This document shows positions 1 through 8,359 of a DNA stretch of 64,000 bases, one piece after another. This DNA is from Polaribacter litorisediminis. Lineage in GTDB: Bacteria; Bacteroidota; Bacteroidia; Flavobacteriales; Flavobacteriaceae. The DNA lies in the NCBI RefSeq assembly GCF_019968605.1, contig NZ_CP082966.1:476001-540000 (forward strand), written 5' to 3'. Numbering within the stretch: position 1 is the first letter of the stretch; each line of letters starts with the position of its first letter. Under the pieces are notes generated by a model. It saw only the letters and a program-made list of their open reading frames with translations, searched no databases and was not told where the DNA came from. The translations under genes were made by a program, and so were the position numbers.

Positions 1-665
1 CCTTCCGTTCTACCAGACATTTTAAAAAGTTTATTAATGTTTCCTCCAGAGCCAATTAAAGATAAGTTTTTTAAACCATTTGTATTTTTCTTAACCCATT
101 TTTCAACATTTGCAAAAATTTCTTTGTTAACAGCTTTTTTATTATTGAGTAAACGTACTGTTCCCATTTTAAAAGACTTTGAGGTAATAATTTTACCTCC
201 TGAAAAAACAGTAAACTCAGTGCTGCCGCCGCCAACATCTACATATAAGTACGAACTATCGCCTTCTATAAGTTCGTTTAAATCGGTAGATGATATAATG
301 GCTGCTTCTTCTTTTCCGCCAATAATATGAATTTGAACACCAGTCTCTTTAAAGATTTTTTCAACAAGTTCAACACCATTTTTAGCCTCTCTCATTGCGG
401 AAGTAGCGCAGGCTTTGTAGCGTTCCACATGATGAACTTTCATTAATAATTTAAAAGCTTCTATGGCATCTATCATTCTAATGGTATTTTCTTCACTAAT
501 AATACCGCTTACAAATGCGTCAGCTCCTAAACGAATGGGAACACGGACTAAAGATGATTTTTTAAATTGAGGTTCTTGTCCTTCTTTTACAACTACGTTG
601 GATATCAGCAATCTAATGGCATTTGAACCGATATCAATAGCGCCAAATTTTTTTATTTCTAGCAA
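1..665 (-). CDS. Ppx/GppA family phosphatase (exopolyphosphatase-like), C-terminus outside window
   Basis: The reverse strand encodes about 221 residues of a sugar-kinase/Hsp70-fold phosphatase. The phosphate-1 loop is near the start (GAIDIGSNAIRLLIS) and a second glycine-rich nucleotide loop reads YVDVGGGSTEF. Family members hydrolyse polyphosphate or pppGpp. The only credible start is TTG at 665-663, reading LLEIKKFGAIDIGS, seven bases after the stop of the SixA-like gene, so the two are probably co-transcribed with coupled translation. The 3' part of the gene lies beyond position 1. Polyphosphatase versus pppGpp phosphatase cannot be decided from this part. Confidence 0.9.
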   Translation of the reverse strand, partial: MLEIKKFGAIDIGSNAIRLLISNVVVKEGQEPQFKKSSLVRVPIRLGADAFVSGIISEENTIRMIDAIEAFKLLMKVHHVERYKACATSAMREAKNGVELVEKIFKETGVQIHIIGGKEEAAIISSTDLNELIEGDSSYLYVDVGGGSTEFTVFSGGKIITSKSFKMGTVRLLNNKKAVNKEIFANVEKWVKKNTNGLKNLSLIGSGGNINKLFKMSGRTE

Positions 666-672
666 ACTAAAA

Positions 673-1161
673 TTATTTGTGGTTTTTAGGGAATTCAGCC
701 ATCACTGTTTTTCCTTTCTTAATATCCTTCCAATGTTTATCCTCGAATTTAATTCCTATAATTCCGCAAGTAGCAACATGCGCTAAAGGTTTATTGCCAA
801 ATTTATTTACAAAGGTATTGATGCCATGATCATGACTAAAAATAATGGCAGTATTAAAGGAATCGTCTAAAGCCTTTACGGTTTTTACTAAATAACCATC
901 GCTAAAACTATATAATTGGCGTCTTATTTTTAGGTTAGATAGGGGATAGTCAAAATTTTCGCAAAAAATTACGGCAGTATGCAAAGCTCTATTTGCGCTA
1001 CTAGACATAAAAACATCGGGTTTAGAGATTTTTTTTGATAAAAATTTAGACATTAAATGAGCGTCTTTAATTCCTCTTTTCTTTAAAGGTCTATCAATAT
1101 CTTCAATTCCAGAATATTCCCAAGAAGATTTTGCATGGCGAACTATGTAAAGTGTTTTCAT
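673..1161 (-). CDS. SixA-like phosphohistidine phosphatase (histidine phosphatase family)
   Basis: This 162-residue protein begins MKTLYIVRHAKSSW, so the RHG-type catalytic motif (Arg8, His9) is at the extreme N-terminus. A later SHDHG segment supplies the second conserved histidine of the phosphoglycerate mutase-like fold. The short length without an insertion fits the SixA branch, which removes phosphate from phosphohistidine in phosphorelays. The actual substrate here is unknown. It sits between pdxH (32 bp upstream) and the Ppx/GppA gene (7 bp downstream), suggesting one transcript. There is no signal peptide, so it should be cytoplasmic. Confidence 0.85.
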   Translation of the reverse strand: MKTLYIVRHAKSSWEYSGIEDIDRPLKKRGIKDAHLMSKFLSKKISKPDVFMSSSANRALHTAVIFCENFDYPLSNLKIRRQLYSFSDGYLVKTVKALDDSFNTAIIFSHDHGINTFVNKFGNKPLAHVATCGIIGIKFEDKHWKDIKKGKTVMAEFPKNHK

Positions 1162-1193
1162 TTAATTTGATTATTGAAATGTAAATATAAAAA

Positions 1194-1841
1194 TTAAGGT
1201 GACAATCGCTCTAATTTCCATGAAAAATCTTTTTGTAAAGAATATCGTATTCTATCATGCATTCTATTGGGTCTTCCTTGCCAAAATTCTAGAGAAATTG
1301 GTTTAACAAGGTAGCCTCCCCAATGTTTTGGTCTTACAATTTCTGCTCCCTCAAACTTTTTTTCGAACGTTTTTAAGTTTGTGTCGAGCTCTTCTCTAGA
1401 TTTTACCACAGCACTTTGATTAGAAGCCCATGCGCCTAATTTACTACCATCAGGTCTCGATTCAAAATAGCCATCAGATAAATTTTCTGAAAGTTTTTCT
1501 GCTTTTCCTTTGATGATAATTTGTTGTTCTAAAGCAGGCCAGAAAAAAGATAGACAAATATTTTGATTGGCCTCAATGGCCTTGCCTTTTTCTGAGTTGT
1601 AATTGGTGTAAAAAATAAAGCCTTCCCAAGTATATTTTTTTAGAAGCACAATTCTACTTTTCGGAAATCCGTCTTTACCAATCGTAGAAATAGTCATAGC
1701 ATTCGTTTCGACTGCAGTGCCAGAATTGTCTGCATCTAAAAACCAGGTTCGAAATAATTCCATTGGATTTTCTGGACAGTTGTCTTCTAAAAGTTCTTGC
1801 TTTTCGTAAGATTTTCTGTAATTACTTAAGTCTTTAGACAT
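1194..1841 (-). CDS. pdxH: Pyridoxamine/pyridoxine 5'-phosphate oxidase
   Basis: The 215-residue product matches PdxH in length and layout. The N-terminus has a YRKSYEKQEL-type lead. A flavin-binding split-barrel core follows (segments SRIVLLKKYTWEGFIFYTNY and CLSFFWPALEQQIIIKG), and the C-terminus is the typical RPNRMHDRIRY...WKLERLSP. The enzyme uses FMN and O2 to make pyridoxal 5'-phosphate in the cytoplasm. A link to the neighbouring heme genes is plausible because HemL (9773-11062) needs pyridoxal phosphate, but that is inference. The ATG start is well placed and no in-frame alternative looks better. Confidence 0.95.
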   Translation of the reverse strand: MSKDLSNYRKSYEKQELLEDNCPENPMELFRTWFLDADNSGTAVETNAMTISTIGKDGFPKSRIVLLKKYTWEGFIFYTNYNSEKGKAIEANQNICLSFFWPALEQQIIIKGKAEKLSENLSDGYFESRPDGSKLGAWASNQSAVVKSREELDTNLKTFEKKFEGAEIVRPKHWGGYLVKPISLEFWQGRPNRMHDRIRYSLQKDFSWKLERLSP

Positions 1842-1999
1842 ATTGAATATTTATGTAAAAATACAAATGTTTTTTAGTAAAAATAAAAAGGTTTTGACTG
1901 ATTTTTGGTTACTTGTTTTTTATTTTTATCGGATAAATAAAGGATCTACTTTAATTTAAACGATTAAGATATGTAAGCTGAATTCGCGTTATTTAAAGA

Positions 2000-2590
2000 C
2001 TAATCCACATTGTTTTTATCTTTTTTTAAGATGATATTCTCGCTTTTTTCCCAACTTCTTTTTTCTCTAATTTTTTTATAAAGTTTAATACCTAACATTA
2101 GTAAAATCCCAAAAAGTATGATGCCAACAACACCCCAAATCCAATTAATGGCACTTTTAATGGTTACTAAAAATACTACAGCAAAAAGGATTATGGTCGC
2201 GATTTCATTCCAAATTCGAAGTTGAAAAGCAGAATATTTAATAATATCTTTCTGCAATTGAGCATAAATTATTTGACAAGAATAATGAAATAAATACAAT
2301 GCTAAAACAAAGGCTAGTTTTACCAACATCCAGGGTTCTGATAAATAATAAGGATTTTCAAACAACATCCAAAAAGCAAAAAAACTTGCCAAAATTGCGG
2401 AAGGCCATGTAATAATATACCAAAGCCTTTTGCTCATTAATTTATATTGCGTCTGTAAAATTTCTTTTGCAGGTTCTGGCTTTTTTTCGGCCTCTATATG
2501 ATAAATAAATAACCTCGGAATATAAAATAAACCTGCAAACCAAGTAACTACAAAGATAATATGTAATGCTTTTACGTAATAAAAACTCAT
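2000..2590 (-). CDS. hemJ: HemJ-type protoporphyrinogen IX oxidase (CopD/UPF0093 family)
   Basis: This is a 196-residue integral membrane protein with about five hydrophobic segments. It opens with the HemJ signature LHIIFVVTWFAGLFYIPRLF, containing the conserved His10 used for heme binding, and then KRLWYIITWPSAIL. HemJ oxidises protoporphyrinogen IX to protoporphyrin IX, the step just before ferrochelatase. The C-terminus carries a lysine-rich cytoplasmic tail. It lies 160 bp downstream of hemH on the same strand. No HemG or HemY is visible in the window, so HemJ is probably the oxidase used here. Confidence 0.85.
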   Translation of the reverse strand: MSFYYVKALHIIFVVTWFAGLFYIPRLFIYHIEAEKKPEPAKEILQTQYKLMSKRLWYIITWPSAILASFFAFWMLFENPYYLSEPWMLVKLAFVLALYLFHYSCQIIYAQLQKDIIKYSAFQLRIWNEIATIILFAVVFLVTIKSAINWIWGVVGIILFGILLMLGIKLYKKIREKRSWEKSENIILKKDKNNVD

Positions 2591-2621
2591 AGTTTTATTT
2601 TAAAGTTTAAGATATAATATT

Positions 2622-2663
2622 CAAAGTTCAAAGTTCAAAGTTCAAAGTTCAAAATTCAACGTT
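2622..2663. repeat. Heptamer tandem repeat (CAAAGTT)
   Basis: Six consecutive heptamers lie in the hemH-hemJ gap: four perfect CAAAGTT units at 2622-2649, then CAAAATT and CAACGTT. A similar heptamer array occurs upstream of rpmI at 59703-59733. It encodes nothing obvious. Confidence 0.9.
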
Positions 2664-2750
2664 CTTTGTTTTTATTTTTTAAAGTTGATAATTGTTATGA
2701 TAAACTTAAAAAGTACTTGAATTGAGTTTTTCAGCTTTGATCACAAACCA

Positions 2751-3782
2751 CTAACCATTTATCACTTTTTCTCCTTGCCATTCATCAATCCAAGAAACCA
2801 TTACATCAACCCAATCGTCATTATCATTCATACAAGGAATGTGTTTGTAATGAGTACCTCCAGCAGCCATAAAATCTTCTTCACCTTCCATGGCAATTTC
2901 CTCTAAAGTTTCTAAACAATCTGAAACAAAAGCAGGTGTAATCACTGCTAATTTCTTTTTTCCCATTTCTGGAAATTTCTCTAATTCAAAATCGGTGTAG
3001 GGCTTTAACCATGGATCTTTTAACAATCTTGACTGAAAAGAATTGCTCCATGTTCCTTCTTTTAAATTTAAGGTTTTGGCAATTTCTTTGGTGGTTTCAA
3101 AACATTGATGTCTATAGCATGTATAATGTGCCACAGAATTGCGCTCGCAACAAGAACCATCTATTTTACAATGACTTTTTGTTGGATCTGATTTTCTGAT
3201 ATGGCGCTCAGGAATTCCGTGGTAAGAAAACAGAATATGATCATACTCGAAACCTTTTAAATGATGCGCAATATTGTTACTCATCGCTTTTATATACTCT
3301 GGTTTGTTATAAAAAGGAGGTAAGGTATCTAAAATAATATGCGGATATTTTTCAGCTAAAATTTCTTCGGCCTGTACTACTACAGTTTCGTAAGAAGACA
3401 TCGCATAATGAGGATATAGAGGGGCTAAAAAGATTTCTGTAACTCCTTGGTCAGCTAAATTTTTAATTCCTTTTTCCATGGACATAGAGCCATAACGCAT
3501 CGCTAATTCAACCGGAATGTCTGTTTTGTGGTTTACTTTTTCTGCAAATCGTTCTGATATCACAACCAATGGCGACCCTTCATCCCACCAAATTTTTTTG
3601 TAAGCTTTCGCTGATTTTTTAGGTCTGAAATTTAAAATGATCCCTTTAATTAAAATGTAGCGTTTCCAATAATCAATATCGATAACACGACCATCCATTA
3701 AAAATTCATCTAAATATTTTTTAACGTCTTTTAATTCTGTAGAATCTGGTGATCCTAAGTTGTTTAGTAAAACTCCTTTCAT
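2751..3782 (-). CDS. hemH: Ferrochelatase
   Basis: The 343-residue protein inserts Fe2+ into protoporphyrin IX, the last step of heme synthesis. It begins KGVLLNNLGSPDS, has the catalytic histidine in SYHGIPERHIRKSD (His188), and has the acidic metal-site segment DCLETLEEIAMEG near the C-terminus. The cysteines around SHCKIDGSCCERN resemble the insert seen in many Bacteroidetes ferrochelatases, but a cluster was not verified. The gene is 42 bp downstream of the SpoU methylase gene and upstream of hemJ. The terminal two heme steps thus sit on the strand opposite the hemA-hemF genes. Confidence 0.96.
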   Translation of the reverse strand: MKGVLLNNLGSPDSTELKDVKKYLDEFLMDGRVIDIDYWKRYILIKGIILNFRPKKSAKAYKKIWWDEGSPLVVISERFAEKVNHKTDIPVELAMRYGSMSMEKGIKNLADQGVTEIFLAPLYPHYAMSSYETVVVQAEEILAEKYPHIILDTLPPFYNKPEYIKAMSNNIAHHLKGFEYDHILFSYHGIPERHIRKSDPTKSHCKIDGSCCERNSVAHYTCYRHQCFETTKEIAKTLNLKEGTWSNSFQSRLLKDPWLKPYTDFELEKFPEMGKKKLAVITPAFVSDCLETLEEIAMEGEEDFMAAGGTHYKHIPCMNDNDDWVDVMVSWIDEWQGEKVING

Positions 3783-3824
3783 TGTATGCTGAATTTATTT
3801 CAGATGCTGTTTGTTTATATTTTG

Positions 3825-4334
3825 CTAACTTTTTGTTACTTTTTGCTTCGTTATCTCATAAAGCATAATGGCCAAACTGTGAATTACATTCATGCTAGAA
3901 TTTCTGCCATACATGGGTATTGAAATTGTGTAATCCATTAAATTGATGTCTTCAATTCCATTGCGTTCACTGCCCAAAATTAAGACTATTTTTTCATGAT
4001 TTTTAAAATTAAAATCTTGAATATTGATGCTTTTATCAGTAATTTCTATTCCTATAATGGTGTTTCCTGCGGCTTTTAGTTGTGCGATAATTTTAGGGAA
4101 ATTGACATAATACTCATAATTAATTTGAGCAATTGTATTTCTTGCCGTGTTGATTACTTTTCTGTTTTCTATGGCAGGTGAATCTTTATGAAAATAAATT
4201 TTTTCTACACCAAAACTTTCAGAAATTCTAAAACACATACCAATATTTTCTGGTGTTCTAATAGCATCGCAAACAATAGTTATTGGAAACTGTTTCTGAT
4301 TGTTTTCGATATCGTAATGTGTAAGTTGTTTCAA
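3825..4334 (-). CDS. TrmH/SpoU family RNA 2'-O-methyltransferase
   Basis: At 169 residues this is a stand-alone SPOUT domain. Motif 1 is seen in RTPENIGMCFRISESFG, motif 2 in LILGSERNGI, and motif 3 in IPMYGRNSSMNVIHSLAIMLYE. Together these form the trefoil-knot AdoMet site, so the enzyme should 2'-O-methylate ribose in tRNA or rRNA. The N-terminal RNA-binding extension of the larger TrmH/RlmB proteins is absent. The exact target cannot be read from the sequence. It follows the AraC gene by 23 bp and precedes hemH by 42 bp, so the three may share a transcript. Confidence 0.88.
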   Translation of the reverse strand: MKQLTHYDIENNQKQFPITIVCDAIRTPENIGMCFRISESFGVEKIYFHKDSPAIENRKVINTARNTIAQINYEYYVNFPKIIAQLKAAGNTIIGIEITDKSINIQDFNFKNHEKIVLILGSERNGIEDINLMDYTISIPMYGRNSSMNVIHSLAIMLYEITKQKVTKS

Positions 4335-4357
4335 ATTGTATATTTTTCTTCAAATTG

Positions 4358-5242
4358 CTAATTCTGTAAACCCATCACATATTTTTTTGGTGTCGTACCA
4401 AATTTCTTTTTAAAGGCGGCAATAAAATGACTTGAAGTGCTGTAACCAACTTGCAAACCTACTTCATTTACGTTATAGAGGTTTGTTTCTAACAATCTTC
4501 TAGAATGTTCCATTTTATAATCGAACAAGAAACTAAAAACGGTATCTCCATAAATTTGCTTAAAACCTTCTTTTAATTTTTTAATATTTAAACCAACTTC
4601 ATTTGCTAATTCTTGTAAACTTGGCGGTTCAGCCATATTTTCGATGATAATTTCTTTTGCTTTTCTAATTTTTAAAACATTTTCTTCATCCACTAAAAAC
4701 GGACAATATTCACCCTCGGCACTTTCATCTTTCTGAAAATGCAAACTTAATAATTCGTAAACTTTTCCTTTTACATATAATTCTCTAATAGAACTGTTAA
4801 TATTAGAATTGATGATTTGCTGTAAAACAATAGAAACTGTTGGTTTAATTTCTGCATCATCATAATATTTTCGGTTGCTATTTTCATCACTCAAAAAAGG
4901 AATGTAACCAGATTCTTTAGAGAATAAAGAATGAAATTTTTCTATAGAAATTAACAAAGAAATTAGGGTTGTTTTGGGTTGAATTTCTAAATGGATAGGC
5001 AATATTCTTTGTGGGTTGTATAACAGGATAGATCTGTTATCTAAAACATCAAAAGTATAAGAACCCGAATTGAATAAAAATTTAGAATTTCCTCGCAAAC
5101 AAAAATGTATTTGTATAAAAGTGCTGTTGATTTCTCTTTCAAAATTTTGCACTTCGTTGCTTTCATTCTGAAAATGAAGTACATAAAACCCTTTTTCAAG
5201 ATTTATTTCATCAAAAGAACTTTTACCGACATTTTTGAACAT
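4358..5242 (-). CDS. AraC family transcriptional regulator
   Basis: The 294-residue protein has an N-terminal sensing region of about 190 residues without a recognised ligand motif. The C-terminal double helix-turn-helix domain of AraC/XylS regulators spans about residues 195-290 (PSLQELANEVGLNIKKLKEG, then NEVGLQVGYSTSSHFIAAFK, ending GTTPKKYVM). It is transcribed away from hemA with about 200 bp between the starts, the usual position for a regulator of the divergent gene. Control of the heme genes is therefore a reasonable inference, but no operator was identified. Confidence 0.88.
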   Translation of the reverse strand: MFKNVGKSSFDEINLEKGFYVLHFQNESNEVQNFEREINSTFIQIHFCLRGNSKFLFNSGSYTFDVLDNRSILLYNPQRILPIHLEIQPKTTLISLLISIEKFHSLFSKESGYIPFLSDENSNRKYYDDAEIKPTVSIVLQQIINSNINSSIRELYVKGKVYELLSLHFQKDESAEGEYCPFLVDEENVLKIRKAKEIIIENMAEPPSLQELANEVGLNIKKLKEGFKQIYGDTVFSFLFDYKMEHSRRLLETNLYNVNEVGLQVGYSTSSHFIAAFKKKFGTTPKKYVMGLQN

Positions 5243-5420
5243 TAAAAATTATTTTTAAAGATTTAATTTATTTAGAACCATTCTACATAAATGCATTAAG
5301 AAACCTTGCTAAGGCAACAAAAATAAGGGTTTTTATAAATTTATTTATTAAATAAAAGCTAAAAAACAGATAACGTTATAAAAAGTACTTTGAGCGACAT
5401 TTTTTTCTAGATGAAGTTTC

Positions 5421-5428
5421 TATTTTTG
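5421..5428 (+). promoter_or_regulatory. -7 element of the hemA promoter
   Basis: TATTTTTG matches the Bacteroidetes TAnnTTTG element and ends 17 bases before the ATG at 5446, which would give a very short leader. The nearest TTTG upstream (5389-5392) is 28 bases away, outside the usual 17-23, so only the -7 part is claimed. Confidence 0.5.
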
Positions 5429-5445
5429 TGCAACTTTTTAATTCT

Positions 5446-6681
5446 ATGCACGAGAATAAAACAACACATTTCTATAATATTGGAGTGAGCTACAAAAAAG
5501 CTGACGTAAAAACACGTGGAAAATATTCCTTATCTAACGAGAGTCAAGAATCTTTGTTAGCGTTAGCAAAGGCTAAAAAGTTTGAAGGAGTTTTTATTTT
5601 ATCAACTTGTAATAGAACGGAAATTTGTGGTTTTGCAGAGCATCCTTATCAACTAATACAATTATTATGTCATTTTTCTGAAGGTTCTGTAGAAGAATTT
5701 GCTTCGATTTCTAATGTCTATAAAAACCAAGAAGCTGTTGAACATTTATTCAGAATTGGTACAGGTTTAGAAAGTCAGATTTTAGGAGATTATGAGATTG
5801 TTGGGCAATTAAGGCAGTCGTTTAAAATGGCTAAATTGCAAAATACCACAAATGCATATCTAGAAAGGCTGTTAAATAGTGTTTTTCAGGCTAGCAAAAG
5901 AGTTAAAAATGAAACAAAATTAAGTTCAGGCACAACATCTGTTTCATACGCTGCCGTGCAATATCTTATTAAAAATGTGCCCAATTATAACACCAAAAAT
6001 ATTTTAGTTTTTGGTCTGGGTAAAATGGGGAAACACACTTGTAAAAATTTAGCAGAATACACGCAAAACAAGTCAGTTTGTTTAATTAACCGCACAGAGC
6101 AAAAAGCGATTGAATTTATAAAAGAGCATGCTTCTATAAGAAAATCGGTTATTAAAAACTTATCAGCAGAAATTGAAAATGCTCATGTTTTAATAGTTTC
6201 TACAGGTTCTGACAAACCTACTATTTTAAAAGAACATGTTCAAAATAATAAGAAATTACTGATTTTAGATTTATCGATGCCAGAAAATGTTGCAAAAGAT
6301 GTTAGAGATTTAGAAGGAGTTTCTTTGGTAAATGTTGATGAACTCTCTAAGATTACAGATGAAACTTTGGCAGTACGTCAAAAGGAAATCCCTTTGGCAG
6401 AGGCGATTATTCTAAAACATAAAACAGAATTTAACGATTGGTTAAATCACAGGAGATTTACGCCAGCAATTGCCGCTTTAAAAGAGTATTTAGAAGTTAT
6501 AAAAAATGATGAAATAAATTTTCAGAAAAAGAAAATTGTTAATTTTGATGAAAATCAAGCAGAAATATTAACTTCACGTTTTATTCAAAAAATTACTACA
6601 CAGTTTGTAAAACACCTAAAAGATGATGAAACTTCGGTAACAGAAAGCATCGAAGTAATGCAAAAAGTGTTTCAATCTTAA
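5446..6681 (+). CDS. hemA: Glutamyl-tRNA reductase
   Basis: This NADPH-dependent enzyme reduces glutamyl-tRNA to glutamate-1-semialdehyde, the committed step of C5 heme synthesis. The catalytic cysteine is in LSTCNRTEICG (Cys55). The Rossmann domain follows with VFGLGKMGKHTC, and a C-terminal helical dimerisation domain ends the protein. ATG 5446 is preferred over the in-frame GTG at 5428, because the GTG lies inside the promoter -7 element and family proteins begin just before the HFYNIGVSYKKA segment. The product is 411 residues, the normal length. It is followed after 9 bp by the hemC-hemD fusion. Confidence 0.95.
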   Translation: MHENKTTHFYNIGVSYKKADVKTRGKYSLSNESQESLLALAKAKKFEGVFILSTCNRTEICGFAEHPYQLIQLLCHFSEGSVEEFASISNVYKNQEAVEHLFRIGTGLESQILGDYEIVGQLRQSFKMAKLQNTTNAYLERLLNSVFQASKRVKNETKLSSGTTSVSYAAVQYLIKNVPNYNTKNILVFGLGKMGKHTCKNLAEYTQNKSVCLINRTEQKAIEFIKEHASIRKSVIKNLSAEIENAHVLIVSTGSDKPTILKEHVQNNKKLLILDLSMPENVAKDVRDLEGVSLVNVDELSKITDETLAVRQKEIPLAEAIILKHKTEFNDWLNHRRFTPAIAALKEYLEVIKNDEINFQKKKIVNFDENQAEILTSRFIQKITTQFVKHLKDDETSVTESIEVMQKVFQS

Positions 6682-6690
6682 TTAAATTTC

Positions 6691-8280
6691 ATGCAAAAAA
6701 TCATTAGAATAGGAACTCGCAATAGTGAATTAGCGCTTTGGCAAGCGAATAAAGTACGTAAAGAATTAAGAGAATTAGGCTACGAATCTGTTTTAGTTCC
6801 TATAAAATCTACAGGAGATATTATTTTAGATAAACCTTTGTATGAGTTAGGAATTACAGGAATTTTTACCAAAAATTTAGACATCGCCATGTTAAATGGT
6901 GATATCGATATTGCTGTACATTCTCTAAAAGATGTGCCAACTGCTTTACCAGAAGGCATTGTTCAGGCTGCCGTTTTAAAACGCGGTAATTACAACGATA
7001 TTTTAGTTTTAAAAGGTAATGAAGAGTTTTTCGGTGAGCCAGAAGGATTAATCGCTACAGGTAGTTTGCGAAGAAAAGCCATGTGGTTAAATAGATATCC
7101 AACCCATAAAGTTGAAGATTTAAGAGGAAATGTAAATACACGTTTAGAAAAATTAAAAAATAGCGAAACTTGGAACGGTGCTGTATTTGCGGCGGCCGGA
7201 CTAGAAAGACTTGGCATACTTCCTAAAGATGCTATCGATCTTCCTTGGATGATTTCTGCACCTGGTCAAGGAGCAATTATGATTACTGCTTTAGAAAAAG
7301 ATGATTTTTCATTAGATGCTTGTGAGCAATTAAATCACCATGAAACTAAAGTTTGTGTAGGTGTGGAACGTGAGTTCTTAAGATTGTTAGAGGGCGGTTG
7401 TACTGCACCTATTGGAGCGCTAGCCTATGTTGATTCAAGAACTGAAGAAGTAAATTTTAAAGCTGTTTTATTAAAAAAAGATGGTTCTAAAAAAATAAGA
7501 GTTGCAAAAACGGCAAAACTAGGAAATCATAGATACCTAGCAAAAGATTGTGCAGATTATATAATTAATAAAGGAGGAAAAGAAATGATGGCAGAAGATG
7601 AAGGTGTTTCTACTAAAATAGCATCTGTCTATTCTACAAAAAAACTTTCTGAACTTCAAAAAGAAATATTATCCGATGCTATTGACATAAAGGATAGCGA
7701 TTTTATAAAAATTCGTTTTAATAGAATTCCACCAAAGGTGATGAAAAACGAAATTGAAAATGTAATTATCACCAGCCAGAATGGAGTAGAATCAATTTTA
7801 AACTCTTTTACAAAAGATGAAATAAAATTCAAGAATATTTTTTGTGTAGGTAGAAGAACTAAAAAATTGATTGAAAATAGAATTGGTAAAGTCGCTAAAG
7901 TTGCAAAAAATGCAAAAACATTAGCAACTTATTTATCAACAACATTAGAGAATAAAGAAGTAACCTATTTTTGCAGTAATGTAAGAATGGATATTTTACC
8001 GGCCTATTTGCAAACAGCAGATATTGTGGTAAATGAAGTGGAAGCCTACAAAACAATGTTAAGTCCAAATAAATTAAACGATGCTGTTTCTGGTGTTTTA
8101 TTCTATAGTCCGTCAGGAATAGAAAGTTATTTACAAGAAAATACGAAAGACAAAATTGCTTTTTGTATCGGTGAAACGACGGCAAAAGAGGCAAGAAAGC
8201 ATTTTGATAATGTTCAGGTTGCCAATATGCCCAGTGTAGAGAGTGTTTTAGAATTGATAAATAGTTATTATTCAAAATAA
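6691..8280 (+). CDS. hemC: HemC-HemD fusion: hydroxymethylbilane synthase / uroporphyrinogen-III synthase
   Basis: Residues 1 to about 300 are porphobilinogen deaminase. They begin IRIGTRNSELALWQA, contain VHSLKDVPT and DLRGNVNTRL, and have the dipyrromethane cofactor cysteine in EGGCTAPIG (Cys237). Residues from about 325 to 529 form a second domain with uroporphyrinogen-III synthase features: NVIITSQNGVESI, FCVGRRTKKLIE, VVNEVEAYKT, LFYSPSGIESY and FCIGETTAKEAR. There is no stop or frameshift between them. One polypeptide would convert porphobilinogen to hydroxymethylbilane and then close the ring with D inversion. A stand-alone HemC is about 310 residues, so the extra 220 fit HemD, and no separate hemD is seen in the window. 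Confidence 0.93.
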   Translation: MQKIIRIGTRNSELALWQANKVRKELRELGYESVLVPIKSTGDIILDKPLYELGITGIFTKNLDIAMLNGDIDIAVHSLKDVPTALPEGIVQAAVLKRGNYNDILVLKGNEEFFGEPEGLIATGSLRRKAMWLNRYPTHKVEDLRGNVNTRLEKLKNSETWNGAVFAAAGLERLGILPKDAIDLPWMISAPGQGAIMITALEKDDFSLDACEQLNHHETKVCVGVEREFLRLLEGGCTAPIGALAYVDSRTEEVNFKAVLLKKDGSKKIRVAKTAKLGNHRYLAKDCADYIINKGGKEMMAEDEGVSTKIASVYSTKKLSELQKEILSDAIDIKDSDFIKIRFNRIPPKVMKNEIENVIITSQNGVESILNSFTKDEIKFKNIFCVGRRTKKLIENRIGKVAKVAKNAKTLATYLSTTLENKEVTYFCSNVRMDILPAYLQTADIVVNEVEAYKTMLSPNKLNDAVSGVLFYSPSGIESYLQENTKDKIAFCIGETTAKEARKHFDNVQVANMPSVESVLELINSYYSK

Positions 8281-8294
8281 AAAAGAATGTCTCC

Positions 8295-8338
8295 TCGAGC
8301 GCAGTCGAGAGGTTAATTTAGTTCTCGACTGCGCTCGA
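8295..8338. repeat. Intergenic inverted repeat, 16-bp perfect arms
   Basis: TCGAGCGCAGTCGAGA (8295-8310) is exactly inverted at 8323-8338 with a 12-nt loop, between the hemC-hemD and hemB genes. The GC-rich arms stand out in an AT-rich genome. No T-run follows, so it looks like a REP-type extragenic palindrome more than a terminator. Confidence 0.85.
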
Positions 8339-8359
8339 ACTGACAATAAGTGCAAATAA

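Noticed and set aside
5389..5392. TTTG as -33 box of hemA
   Set aside because: The spacing to the -7 element is 28 bases, outside the 17-23 seen at the other promoters here.
5428..5445. GTG start for hemA
   Set aside because: It lies at the end of the TATTTTTG element and would be at or before the transcription start; the ATG at 5446 fits the family.
7895..8275. 126-codon minus-strand frame inside hemC-hemD
   Set aside because: It lies wholly antisense to a clear HemD domain, shows no domain and has shadow-frame composition.
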